DNA of 53,442 nt from Endomicrobium sp. (GTDB lineage Bacteria; Elusimicrobiota; Endomicrobiia; Endomicrobiales; Endomicrobiaceae), in contig JAITPF010000028.1 of the NCBI GenBank assembly GCA_031289585.1, forward strand, positions 1 through 53,442, in the 5' to 3' direction. A program made the translations under genes and the position numbers. The notes beneath the pieces were generated by a model, which saw nothing but the letters and a program-made list of their open reading frames with translations, made no database searches and was not told where the DNA came from. Shown piece after piece: positions 37,709 to 46,115 of this stretch. Each line of letters opens with the position of its first letter. Positions within the stretch are counted from its first letter, which is position 1.

Positions 37709-38578
37709 TTAGTGTGAACAGCCTCTAAATGCCTTCAGCGTATTTTCCAAAAGCATTGTTATAGTCATCGGGCCTACTCCGCCCGGAACGGGAGTTATTT
37801 TTATATCCATATCTTTTACAGCATCAAAATCAACATCCCCACATAACCCATCTGATGTTCTGTTAATACCCACATCAATAATTACTGTTCCATTTTTTAT
37901 AAAATCTTTGTTTACAAATTTTGGTTTGCCGATAGCTGCAACAATAATATCTGCGGATTTGCATATTTCTTTCAAATTTTTTGTTCTTGAATGAGACATT
38001 ATAACTGTTGCATTGTTTGCAAGCAGAAGCATTGAAAGAGGTTTTCCTACAAGATTTGATCTTCCAATAACAACAGCAATTTTGTTTTCAATTTCAATGT
38101 TTGATTTATGCAGTAGGTGAATAACTCCAAGAGGCGTACAGGAAACCAAAATATTTCTTTCAATTATTTCATTCCAGCTTTTTGATAAATTAAGAAGTCC
38201 CGCATTGAAAGGATGAAGCCCGTCAACATCTTTTAAAGGACTTATTGCATTAATGCAATCTTGCGTATCTTTATTTTGTGGAAGTGGAAGCTGAAGCAAA
38301 ATGCCGTTAACTGCAGAATCTTCATTTAATTTTTTTATTAGCGCAATAATATCTTCTTTTGATGAATGCTCATTAAGATTATGGTGAAAAGATTTTATTC
38401 CAGCATCTTCGCATGCTTTAATTTTTGATTTAATATAAACTTGGCTTGCCGGATTTTTGCCTACAAGAATTGTCGCAAGACCTGGAACTTTTCCAGTTTG
38501 TTGTTTAATTTTACTAACTCTTTCTTTAATTTCAGTTCTTTTATCGTTTGATATTTTTTTACCGTCAATTAATTCCAT
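37709..38578 (-). CDS. folD: Methylenetetrahydrofolate dehydrogenase/cyclohydrolase FolD
   Basis: The 289-residue protein carries the bifunctional FolD motifs: YIKSKIKACEDAGI with the catalytic Tyr and Lys (about 52-56), QLPLPQNKD, SPLKDVDGLHPFN, the Rossmann segment VVIGRSNLVGKPLSMLL and the end signature TPVPGGVGPMTITML. It interconverts methylene-, methenyl- and formyl-tetrahydrofolate using NADP. The last residues (FRGCSH and the stop) are encoded by a copy of the 20-nt dispersed motif (37709-37728), so the natural C-terminus seems to have been replaced by repeat sequence. The catalytic part is intact. Confidence 0.95.
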   Translation of the reverse strand: MELIDGKKISNDKRTEIKERVSKIKQQTGKVPGLATILVGKNPASQVYIKSKIKACEDAGIKSFHHNLNEHSSKEDIIALIKKLNEDSAVNGILLQLPLPQNKDTQDCINAISPLKDVDGLHPFNAGLLNLSKSWNEIIERNILVSCTPLGVIHLLHKSNIEIENKIAVVIGRSNLVGKPLSMLLLANNATVIMSHSRTKNLKEICKSADIIVAAIGKPKFVNKDFIKNGTVIIDVGINRTSDGLCGDVDFDAVKDMDIKITPVPGGVGPMTITMLLENTLKAFRGCSH

Positions 38579-38759
38579 TTTTCTTGCCTTATGTCTTACA
38601 ATCTTGGAAAGTACGACTTACAAAATTATATCAACTAATATCATGCATTGCAAGGAAAACCTTTATTTAGTATAATTTTTGTCTAACTATATGGATAAAC
38701 GCATAAAGCTATTTTGGTTTGTTACCTACGAATCGGCAAAGATGAGGGGTAATTGTTTT

Positions 38760-39030
38760 TTTGTTGTTATTGCGTAGTGCCGAATGGAGCAGGTTAAGAT
38801 GTTTGAAGATAAACTATCCTGCGAGCATTTGTGTTGACTTCGTTGTCATTTCGACGCCCCCCGATAAGGACATTCGAGGGTAAACTTCAACTGGAGTCAA
38901 TTTGTAGTTTTGTTAAGGCAACGTAGATTCCCGTATGCGCGGGAAAGACAAAAACCGTAAAATTTTGGTTTTGTTTGCCATTGTGCGCTGCCGATAGTAG
39001 CGAGGGTTGCAAAGCAACGTGACAATATTT
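38760..39030. repeat. Worn family A/B repeats between folD and tRNA-Ser
   Basis: A family B block lies at about 38845-38950 with a dRS3-like ATTCCC-GTATGCGC-GGGAAA at 38927-38946. Family A traces are near 38975-39025. The remaining bases 38579-38760 hold nothing I can identify. Confidence 0.65.
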
Positions 39031-39087
39031 ATGTAGATGTAGTTAGTAAAAATGTACATCTTTACTTTTTCAATCATTCGTTTGTGG

Positions 39088-39093
39088 TATAAT
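39088..39093 (+). promoter_or_regulatory. -10 box of the tRNA-Ser promoter
   Basis: TATAAT at 39088-39093, twelve bases before the mature tRNA 5' end. The -35 region (about 39065-39070, CTTTTT) is poor. Confidence 0.5.
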
Positions 39094-39105
39094 ACAAAGT
39101 ATTGT

Positions 39106-39197
39106 GGAGGGGTCGCATAGTTGGCTTAGTGCGCTGGTTTGCTAAACCGGTGTACGGATGAAAGTCCGTACCGAGAGTTCGAATCTCTCCCCCTCCG
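39106..39197 (+). tRNA. tRNA-Ser (anticodon GCU)
   Basis: Acceptor stem GGAGGGG (39106-39112) pairs with CCCCTCC (39190-39196), discriminator G. The anticodon loop TTGCTAA places GCT at 39141-39143 (reads AGC/AGU). A long variable arm GTACGGA/TCCGTAC is typical of type II tRNA-Ser. The T arm is GAGAG-TTCGAAT-CTCTC. CCA is not encoded. Confidence 0.96.
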
Positions 39198-39210
39198 GTA
39201 GTTAGTATTC

Positions 39211-39705
39211 CAGAGGTAAAATTATCCCGCCCATACACATTCCTTTCTCCTTGCTTGCTGCATATTTATCCCTTATCCGTTCTCCCGTAACTTCTCTTTC
39301 AAACTGCGCAAAAGATAAAACATATTTAAAGTCAATCTTCCCATACTTGTCGTTGTGTTAAAATGCTGCGTTATTGATACAAAGACGTTTTGTACTTACC
39401 AAGCGTTTCTACTATTCTTACTGAAATCCATCAAACATCTTGTCAGCCTGTCTATTTTGTAAACCACTATTATATTTATAAGTCCAGCAGATATATCAAA
39501 AAGAAGTTCTTTTAGAGCTGGTCTTTCTAATGTCCCGCCAGAGTATCCCCCGTTATCATAATGGTTTTCTATAATACTCCAGCCTTCGTGTTGCTGACTT
39601 TATATATGCTTTACAGGCTTCCCTCTGGGCATCTAAACTGTTAAATTCCTGTTCCAGTCCCTCTTTCCGACGATTTACGCGTATAAATAGCGCAGTTTAC
39701 TATTC
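39211..39705 (-). pseudogene. Degraded serine site-specific recombinase, N-terminal catalytic domain
   Basis: Minus-strand translation across several frame changes gives NCAIYTRKSSERGLEQEFNS (the catalytic Ser region), LDAQREACKAYIKS, YDNGGYSGGTLERPALK, INIIVVYKIDRLTR, SKIVETLGKY, SFVSITQHFNTTTSMGRLTL, FAQFEREVTGERIRDKYA and KGMCMGG. These are hallmarks of large serine recombinases of phages and integrative elements. At least three frameshifts are present, and the DNA-binding C-terminal domains are missing. It stops 14 bp from the 3' end of tRNA-Ser, where elements often integrate, so it is probably the last trace of such an element. Confidence 0.85.
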
Positions 39706-40187
39706 CCTTATTTTTTTACTCCAAAGAACAATTATGTTCTATTACTTCTTTTCTTTCTTGCGCTTCTTGGCTTGCTGCCGCTCTTTTCAATTCCTTTATG
39801 CTCTTCTTGCCTCTATCCTGTGATAAATGTATATCTATTCCATATTAAACCCTGCCTTTTTATTTATATCCTTTCAAAAGGTATTCTTCCTTTTTCAAAC
39901 TTTATAAATCTTTTAGTTTCAGAGTCTACTATGTATTCGAGATTTTACAATTTCTTGCAATTTAAATCATAATTTTAGTATCATATATAAAATAAATCCT
40001 CATTTCAATGTTTGTAGTGCATGGTAAGATTAGTAGAAACGCTTGGAATTTTAGTTTCTGCTTTTGTGTTTATATAGAAGCAAACGAGTATTTGTTAGGA
40101 ATTTTTTTTTGTTCATGGTTTTCTTGGTGTAGTTATATTATTTCTCAAAAAAGTTAAAAAAATTTTAAATTGAAGTGAATAATATTT
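39706..40187. other. Gap before the glycan operon
   Basis: About 480 bases without a supported gene. The minus strand at 39850-39960 contains a short open stretch (EYIVDSETKRFIKFEK and more) that may be a remnant of the element with the recombinase. TAGTAGAAACGCTTGG at 40031-40046 is an exact inverted copy of recombinase sequence at 39399-39414. The promoter of the operon must lie near 40100-40180, but I see no clear boxes. Confidence 0.4.
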
Positions 40188-41493
40188 ATGAATGTGCATG
40201 TCATAGGACTTGGTTATGTAGGTCTTCCTGTTGCTGTCGCTTTTTCAGAGCTAGGAAATGTAGTTGTGGGGATTGATAAGGATGAAGAAAAAATAGATCT
40301 TTTTCAGAAATGTGAGCCAATAATAGTTGAGGCTAAACTTAAACATTTACTCATAAAAAATGTTACTACCAAAAGGTTGAGTTTCTCCACGTCATTAGAA
40401 AGCATAAGAAAAGCAGATATTATAATGATAGCAGTGGATACACCCGCTATCTCTCGGGGGGGGGGTAGATTTATCGTATATATATACAGTAGCACATGAT
40501 ATTGCAAATTATCTAGGTAGATACACAATTATTGTAATTAAGTCAACAGTTCTGCCCGGCACTTGCAAAAAAATAGAAAAATTAATAAAGCAACTTAATC
40601 CGAAAGCATCCTTTGATGTTGTATCAATTCCTGAGTTTTTACGAGAAGGGATGGCAATACATGATATTTTTGAACCTGATCGTATAGTTATTGGAGTAGA
40701 ATCACAAAGAGCAAAAAATTTGCTAGAAAAACTTTATAGTCCTTTCAAGAAAACCAAGATTTTCTTCACATCTCGTAGTTCAGCTGAAATGATAAAGTAT
40801 GCGTCAAATTCATTCCTTGCAATGAAAATTACTTTTATAAATGAAATTTCCAATTTATGTGAAAAAATCGGATGTAATGTATATGAAATAGCTTATGCTA
40901 TTGGTCTTGATACACGTATTGGAGAAAAATTCTTAAATCCCGGACCAGGATATGGTGGTAGCTGTTTTCCTAAAGACACTTTAGCTCTCGCAAATTTTGG
41001 GAAATCTGTTGGTTCACGTCTTACACTTGTAGAGTCCACAATTATGGCAAATGAATCTAGAAAAAAAGAGCTAGCTGCAAAAATTTTACATCTTGTTGAA
41101 GACTATAAAAATCCTAAAGCATCCTTTTTAGGACTATTTTTTAAAGCAGGAGTAGATGATTGCAGACAATCTCCATCAACTGACATAATAATGGAATTGC
41201 TAGATAAAAATATTGATGTTTGCGCATATGACCCTACAGCTATTGATAACTCCAGAAAAATTTTTGAGTCTCGGATAACGTATGCTCTAGATGCGTATAA
41301 TGCAGTAAAAGATGCTGATTTAATTGTGTTTGGTACAGAATGCGAAAATTTCAAGTTTTTAGATTGGGTTAAAATAGGAACGCTTGTTCGTAATAAAGTT
41401 ATATTCGACTTGAGAAATATCATAAATTCACAAGAAGCTATAAGAAATGGATTTAGATGTTATACAATTGGTAAACCCAAGGGGGAGGGTTAG
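40188..41493 (+). pseudogene. ugd: UDP-glucose 6-dehydrogenase, out of frame at a G10 tract (possibly phase-variable)
   Basis: The first frame (40188-40499) encodes the NAD-binding start MNVHVIGLGYVGLPVAVAFS and shifts at a run of ten G (40456-40465). With nine G the frame continues VDLSYIYTVAHDIANYLG and runs to 41493, giving 434 intact residues with PEFLREGMAIHDIFEPDRIV and the catalytic Cys in GPGYGGSCFPKDTLAL. The enzyme oxidises UDP-glucose to UDP-glucuronate for capsule or lipopolysaccharide. No other lesion is present, which fits a reversible phase-OFF state better than decay. It is first in a five-gene operon; the next start is 1 bp beyond its stop. Confidence 0.88.
40456..40465 (+). 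repeat. Poly-G tract (10 G) inside ugd
   Basis: Ten consecutive G between CTCTC and TAGATT. Nine (or twelve) would restore the frame; ten does not. Confidence 0.9.
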
Positions 41494-41494
41494 C

Positions 41495-42462
41495 ATGACA
41501 GATTTTCTAGTAAAAGCGGTAACTATTTGCTTGTTGATTGTGTTTGCTAGTTCAGCTCATTCTGTAACTAGGCATTCTGTAATAATTGAGGTAAATGCTG
41601 GTCTAGTTGACCAAATAGAATTTTTTTTAGCTGGTGAACAAATAGAAAAAATGGGGGGGGGGGGGTATATGCAGTTAAATATGATATTTCTTATTACAAC
41701 AGACATTTGTTGCTTAAGCACTTCCATCATTCAAGGACTTTTCAGCTCCTGAAAGCTTTTCCTTACTTGCATTTGGATATAGCTACTGATGAAGAAATAA
41801 GACAACAGAAGGAAAAGTTTATACTTCACTTGGACTCTGCAGATAGAGGTAAAGCTTGGAGTTTTATAGAACAGGTCAAACCCCACGGCGATGGTTATAT
41901 TCACACAGGTAGTATAGCAAATTATGAGGATTGTCCAGAAATTCGACAACATCTACTCAGGCATTTGAGTAAGGAAATGGCTTTGAGAAAATGCAGAGAA
42001 TATTTTCATTTCACAGATTCCATAATGGACAAAAAAAATATGGAAATACTTAAAAAAGTAAGAAAGGAAACCCAATCTTGTGGGGTACACGTAAGGCGTG
42101 GAGACAATGCGGAACATGGTGTTGCAAAGGCTACGGATTATTTTATTAAAGCCGTTAAAAAAGCTGGTGAGCTATGGGCAAACTGTTACTTTTTCTTCTT
42201 TTCTGATGAACCAGAATATGTTAGATATAACATTTTTCCAAAATTGGATTGGATAAAAAGGAAAGAAATTGTTGACATAAATGATGTTAATCACTGCTAC
42301 AGAGATTTGTTTTTGATGTCGGAATGTAAGCATCAGATAGCTAGTCAAGGAAGTATGGGTATAATTGCTTATTTTATAAACAAAAATCCCCAAAAAAAAC
42401 TTATTGCTCCTCGTTGTACTAGGGCATATAATAATATAAAACCTGATTTTACAATTGAGTAA
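41495..42462 (+). pseudogene. GT11-type (alpha-1,2-fucosyltransferase-like) protein, out of frame at a G13 tract
   Basis: From ATG 41495 (MTDFLVKAVTICLLIVFASS, a signal-like helix) the frame runs EVNAGLVDQIEFFLAGEQIE to a run of 13 G (41653-41665), then leaves frame. With 11 or 14 G it continues VYAVKYDISYYNRHL to 42462, about 321 residues, matching its paralogue at 47126 along its length. The GT11 signature VHVRRGDNAEHG (HxRRxD) and FFFSDEPEYV are present. GT11 enzymes add fucose to galactose in surface glycans. GGAGG at 41484-41488 sets the start. No other lesion. A hydrophobic N-terminus is unusual for GT11. Confidence 0.85.
41653..41665 (+). repeat. Poly-G tract (13 G) inside the first GT11 gene
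   Basis: Thirteen consecutive G after AAAAAT. The reading frame is restored at 8, 11 or 14 G. Confidence 0.9.
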
Positions 42463-42476
42463 ATTTGGTAAGATAA

Positions 42477-45400
42477 ATGAACAGCCCTAAAGTATCAGTA
42501 ATAATTCCTGTTTACAATACAGAAAAATACCTGCGTCAATGCCTTGACAGTGTTGCTAATCAAACTCTTAAAGATATTGAGATTATTTGCATAAATGATG
42601 GTTCTACAGATAATTCGCTTCAAATTTTAAATGAATATGCGAATAGAGATAGTAGATTTATAATTTTACAGCAGAAGAACGCTGGGTCAGCTATTGCAAG
42701 AAACAGTGCTTTAAGAATTGTACGAGGGAAGTATTTTGCATTTATGGATGCCGATGATTTTTATCCAACGAATGAAGTATTACAGAGTCTATATAATACG
42801 TCTGAGAATGAAGGTGCCCTTGTTTGTGGAGGTTCACTCTCTTTATGCAATGCTAAAGGCAAATCTATTAAAAATAATTTTCAAGAGAGTTGCTTTATAA
42901 AAAATCAATTAATGGATTTTAAAGATTATCAATATGACTATTACTATCAAAGATTTATTTATAATTCTAGTTTACTGAAAAACAATGATTTATATTTTCC
43001 CGATCTTATAAGATATCAAGATCCACCTTGGGTTATTAAATGTATGGCTCATGCGGAAAAGTTTTATGCAATTAAAAATATTACTTATTGTTATAGAGCT
43101 GGACATAAACCTTATACGTCTGAGCTAAATTTTATACAAGCAGTAGCGATTGCAAAAGGATTAAAATTGTCGCTTGAATTAACTAAAAAGTATAATTATG
43201 AAACTTTGCATTCTAAAATTGTGGAAAGAATAAATAATAACAGTTTTACGACCTTATTTAAAAATAAAGTTCGAGAAAATTCTAATATTGAGTATATTTT
43301 GAAAGATACATTGTCATCTTTAAAACAAGATACGAAATTCTTTTTCAATGACTTTTGGATAGCTTACACAAATTATCCCAAAGTATCAGTAATAATTCCA
43401 GTTTACAATACAGAAAAATATCTACGTCAATGCCTTGACAGTGTTGTTAATCAAACACTGAAAGATATTGAGATTATCTGCGTAAATGATGGTTCTACAG
43501 ATAAAAGTTTGACTATTCTTAGAGACTATGCAAGTAAAGATAGCAGAATTGTAGTAATAGATAGTATAAATGAAGGCGCCGGGGCGTCAAGGAATAAAGG
43601 GATAAGAATTAGTCACGGGAAATATGTGGGTTTTGTCGACAGCGATGATTGGCTTGATTTAAATTATTATGGAAATTTATATTCTGTCGCAGAAGAACAA
43701 AATGCTGACTTGGTTAGAACGTCATATTTTTATGAACGTTTTAATGTTCAAGAAAAAGAGAAATTTCTAAGTGGATTATTTGAAAGAAAAAAATTAAAAA
43801 AAGAGTCTCTATCTTTAAACGTAAATGAACATACAGTTGTTATATGGAATGCTATATATAAACAAAACTATATAATAAAAAACGATATTTATTTTAATAA
43901 CAGTCGCAGTCAAAACGATATTTTTTGGACAGCAAGAGCTACATATTTTTCTAAAAAAACTATAGGAACAGATAATACTTATTATCACTACAGATGCAAT
44001 CAAAACATTGATGGACAATTAAGTTTAACAACAAAATTTAATTTGATCCAAAGAGTAGATTCACTTATTCATTCCAATAAAATTACGTTAGATTTTATTA
44101 ACTCAGTTGAGTATAAATCCAAAGAAGACTACATAATAGCTTACAAAAGATGCTTGTGGAGGTATGACGATCAGTTCTGGAAATATCTTAAATTTGACGA
44201 ATTCACAAAAGATATGAAGAAAAGATTATTTGGCGAGTTCACCTCAGCATTTAATAGATTTAAATGCAAGAAAAGTTGTCAAAATGAATCTTATTATAAA
44301 TTTATAAAAAATAATGACTTTGAAGGTTATGTAAAATCTTTAAATCAAAAAAATAAAATTATTATTTCTTTAACAAGTTATCCGCCAAGAATCAATGTAG
44401 TTCATAAGGCTATTCTAACATTGCTAGAGCAAACAAAAAAAGCAGATAAAATTATATTATGGTTAGCAAATGAGGATTTCCCAAATAAAGAGAAAGATTT
44501 GCCAAGAGAGTTAACAGAGTTAACTACAAGAGGATTGACCATATCTTGGTGCAAAGATATAAAATCATACAAAAAGCTGATTCCTACAGTGAGAGAATAT
44601 CCTGAATATGCCATAGTAACTGCCGATGATGACGTATATTACCACAAAGATTGGCTTGAGAAACTATATATAGCATATATTAAACAACCTAACGCAGTTC
44701 ATTGCTATAGAGCGCGCATTATAACTTTCAAATACGGGAAGATATCCCCATATTTACAATGGAATTTTTACCTTGTAGGTAGCCATAAACCAAACCCATC
44801 TTTTCGTAATTTTCCAACAGGTTGTGGGGGAATATTGTATCCACCTCATGTATTCTACAAGGATCTTTTGAGAGAAGATTTATTCTTAAAATTATTACCC
44901 TCTACAGATGATATTTGGTTTTGGGCTATGTGTGTTTTAAACAATATAAAGATTAATAGTGTCAAGAAGAATACTGCATATGTTAAAAATGTAGAAAATA
45001 CTCAAAAGTCATCCCTTTGGAGTATAAATAAAAATAACATAAATGATGAGAACTTACAAAAAATATTTCATTTATATCCTAAGCTTTATAAAAAAATAAG
45101 AAAATACACTATTCCATACAGAGAATATGCTCAATGGGTCTTTTGTATATATAATGAAAATATTCATAAAGTCTTCAAAATATTTGGATTGAAGATTAAG
45201 CTGCGAAAAGAAAGACTTCTAAAATTTAGAAAGAATATTACAATGTTTTTAGAAAATATACTTTGTATAAAGAATAATGGGGTATACAAGATAATAGGAA
45301 TTTTTGGTATAAAGATAAAAATCAAAAGAAAACATAAAGAACTTCTGCTAAAACTTACAGAACAAGAGAAGAGTATTAAAAATTTAAAAGATGAGATCAA

Positions 45401-46115
45401 GAACATAGTTTTTTCTCAAACCCAAGACTTTAAAAAAGAATTGATAAATATTTGCAAAAACAATGAGCATTTAAATTACACTCAACTTGAAAGTTTATTT
45501 TGGCTCAGCAAAAGATTAAAAATTAAAAATAGTTTGCCTCCCATGAGAAACTGGGCAATGTCTCCAGATGTATTGCTAAAACTCCATGAATATATTACAA
45601 ATGCAAAACCTAAAATTATTTTAGAGTTTGGCAGCGGCGTTTCAACGATTGTTATATGTGATGCTTTAAGTCAAAACAACTCAGGGCATCTTATATCTAT
45701 AGAACATCTAGAAAAATTCATAAAAGAAACAGTGGAGGTTATTAAGAATGAAAATTTATCATCATTTCTTGATTTACGTTTAGCACAGCTTAAGATTTGG
45801 GTTGGTGAGCATTTATGCAACGAAAAACCTGTATTTTGGTATGATGAAAAAGTAATTGACACTTCAGACTTAAAAGATATTGATTTGTTGATTATTGACG
45901 GTCCTCCCGGAAATACAAATCCTTATGCAAGGTATCCTACTTTACAAATACTTTATAAAAAATTAAGTAATAAAGCACAAGTTTGGCTGGATGATTCCAA
46001 AAGGAAAGACGAAGATATTATAGTGCAGACATGGGTTGAAAAATACAAACTTATACCAAATTTCTTTAATCTTGAAAAAGGATTAGTTGTGTTAGAAAAA
46101 TTAAGGAGAGCCTAA
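42477..46115 (+). CDS. Four-domain fusion: two GT2 glycosyltransferases, a third GT-A-like transferase and a SAM methyltransferase
   Basis: The 1212-residue protein has, in order: GT2 domain 1 (about 4-300; VSVIIPVYNTEKYLRQCLDS, NDGSTDNS, MDADDF), GT2 domain 2 (about 301-600; the same opening, NDGSTDKS, VDSDDW), a different GT-A-like domain (about 625-880; IIISLTSYPPRIN, DXD-like TADDDVYYH, FPTGCGGILYPP), a basic linker with repeated KIFGLKIK and GIFGIKIK motifs (about 895-985), and a class I methyltransferase-like domain (about 1010-1212; ILEFGSGVSTIVI, LLIIDGPPGNTNPYARYP). It would assemble and cap a surface glycan at the cytoplasmic membrane. The start is 15 bp after the GT11 stop; the ribosome site is weak. 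Sugars and acceptor are unknown. Confidence 0.88.
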   Translation: MNSPKVSVIIPVYNTEKYLRQCLDSVANQTLKDIEIICINDGSTDNSLQILNEYANRDSRFIILQQKNAGSAIARNSALRIVRGKYFAFMDADDFYPTNEVLQSLYNTSENEGALVCGGSLSLCNAKGKSIKNNFQESCFIKNQLMDFKDYQYDYYYQRFIYNSSLLKNNDLYFPDLIRYQDPPWVIKCMAHAEKFYAIKNITYCYRAGHKPYTSELNFIQAVAIAKGLKLSLELTKKYNYETLHSKIVERINNNSFTTLFKNKVRENSNIEYILKDTLSSLKQDTKFFFNDFWIAYTNYPKVSVIIPVYNTEKYLRQCLDSVVNQTLKDIEIICVNDGSTDKSLTILRDYASKDSRIVVIDSINEGAGASRNKGIRISHGKYVGFVDSDDWLDLNYYGNLYSVAEEQNADLVRTSYFYERFNVQEKEKFLSGLFERKKLKKESLSLNVNEHTVVIWNAIYKQNYIIKNDIYFNNSRSQNDIFWTARATYFSKKTIGTDNTYYHYRCNQNIDGQLSLTTKFNLIQRVDSLIHSNKITLDFINSVEYKSKEDYIIAYKRCLWRYDDQFWKYLKFDEFTKDMKKRLFGEFTSAFNRFKCKKSCQNESYYKFIKNNDFEGYVKSLNQKNKIIISLTSYPPRINVVHKAILTLLEQTKKADKIILWLANEDFPNKEKDLPRELTELTTRGLTISWCKDIKSYKKLIPTVREYPEYAIVTADDDVYYHKDWLEKLYIAYIKQPNAVHCYRARIITFKYGKISPYLQWNFYLVGSHKPNPSFRNFPTGCGGILYPPHVFYKDLLREDLFLKLLPSTDDIWFWAMCVLNNIKINSVKKNTAYVKNVENTQKSSLWSINKNNINDENLQKIFHLYPKLYKKIRKYTIPYREYAQWVFCIYNENIHKVFKIFGLKIKLRKERLLKFRKNITMFLENILCIKNNGVYKIIGIFGIKIKIKRKHKELLLKLTEQEKSIKNLKDEIKNIVFSQTQDFKKELINICKNNEHLNYTQLESLFWLSKRLKIKNSLPPMRNWAMSPDVLLKLHEYITNAKPKIILEFGSGVSTIVICDALSQNNSGHLISIEHLEKFIKETVEVIKNENLSSFLDLRLAQLKIWVGEHLCNEKPVFWYDEKVIDTSDLKDIDLLIIDGPPGNTNPYARYPTLQILYKKLSNKAQVWLDDSKRKDEDIIVQTWVEKYKLIPNFFNLEKGLVVLEKLRRA
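42486..42614 (+). repeat. In-frame direct repeat, copy 1, start of GT2 domain 1
   Basis: About 130 bases are nearly identical to 43377-43505, with an offset of 891 bases (297 codons, exactly in frame). Shared stretches include AAAGTATCAGTAATAATTCC and CAATGCCTTGACAGTGTTG. Confidence 0.85.
43377..43505 (+). repeat. In-frame direct repeat, copy 2, start of GT2 domain 2
   Basis: Partner of 42486-42614. Recombination between the copies would delete GT2 domain 1 and leave an intact frame. Confidence 0.85.

Noticed and set aside
40021-40076. Short open stretch MVRLVETLGILVSAF
   Set aside because: Only 18 codons, no ribosome site; the match to the recombinase is inverted and brief.
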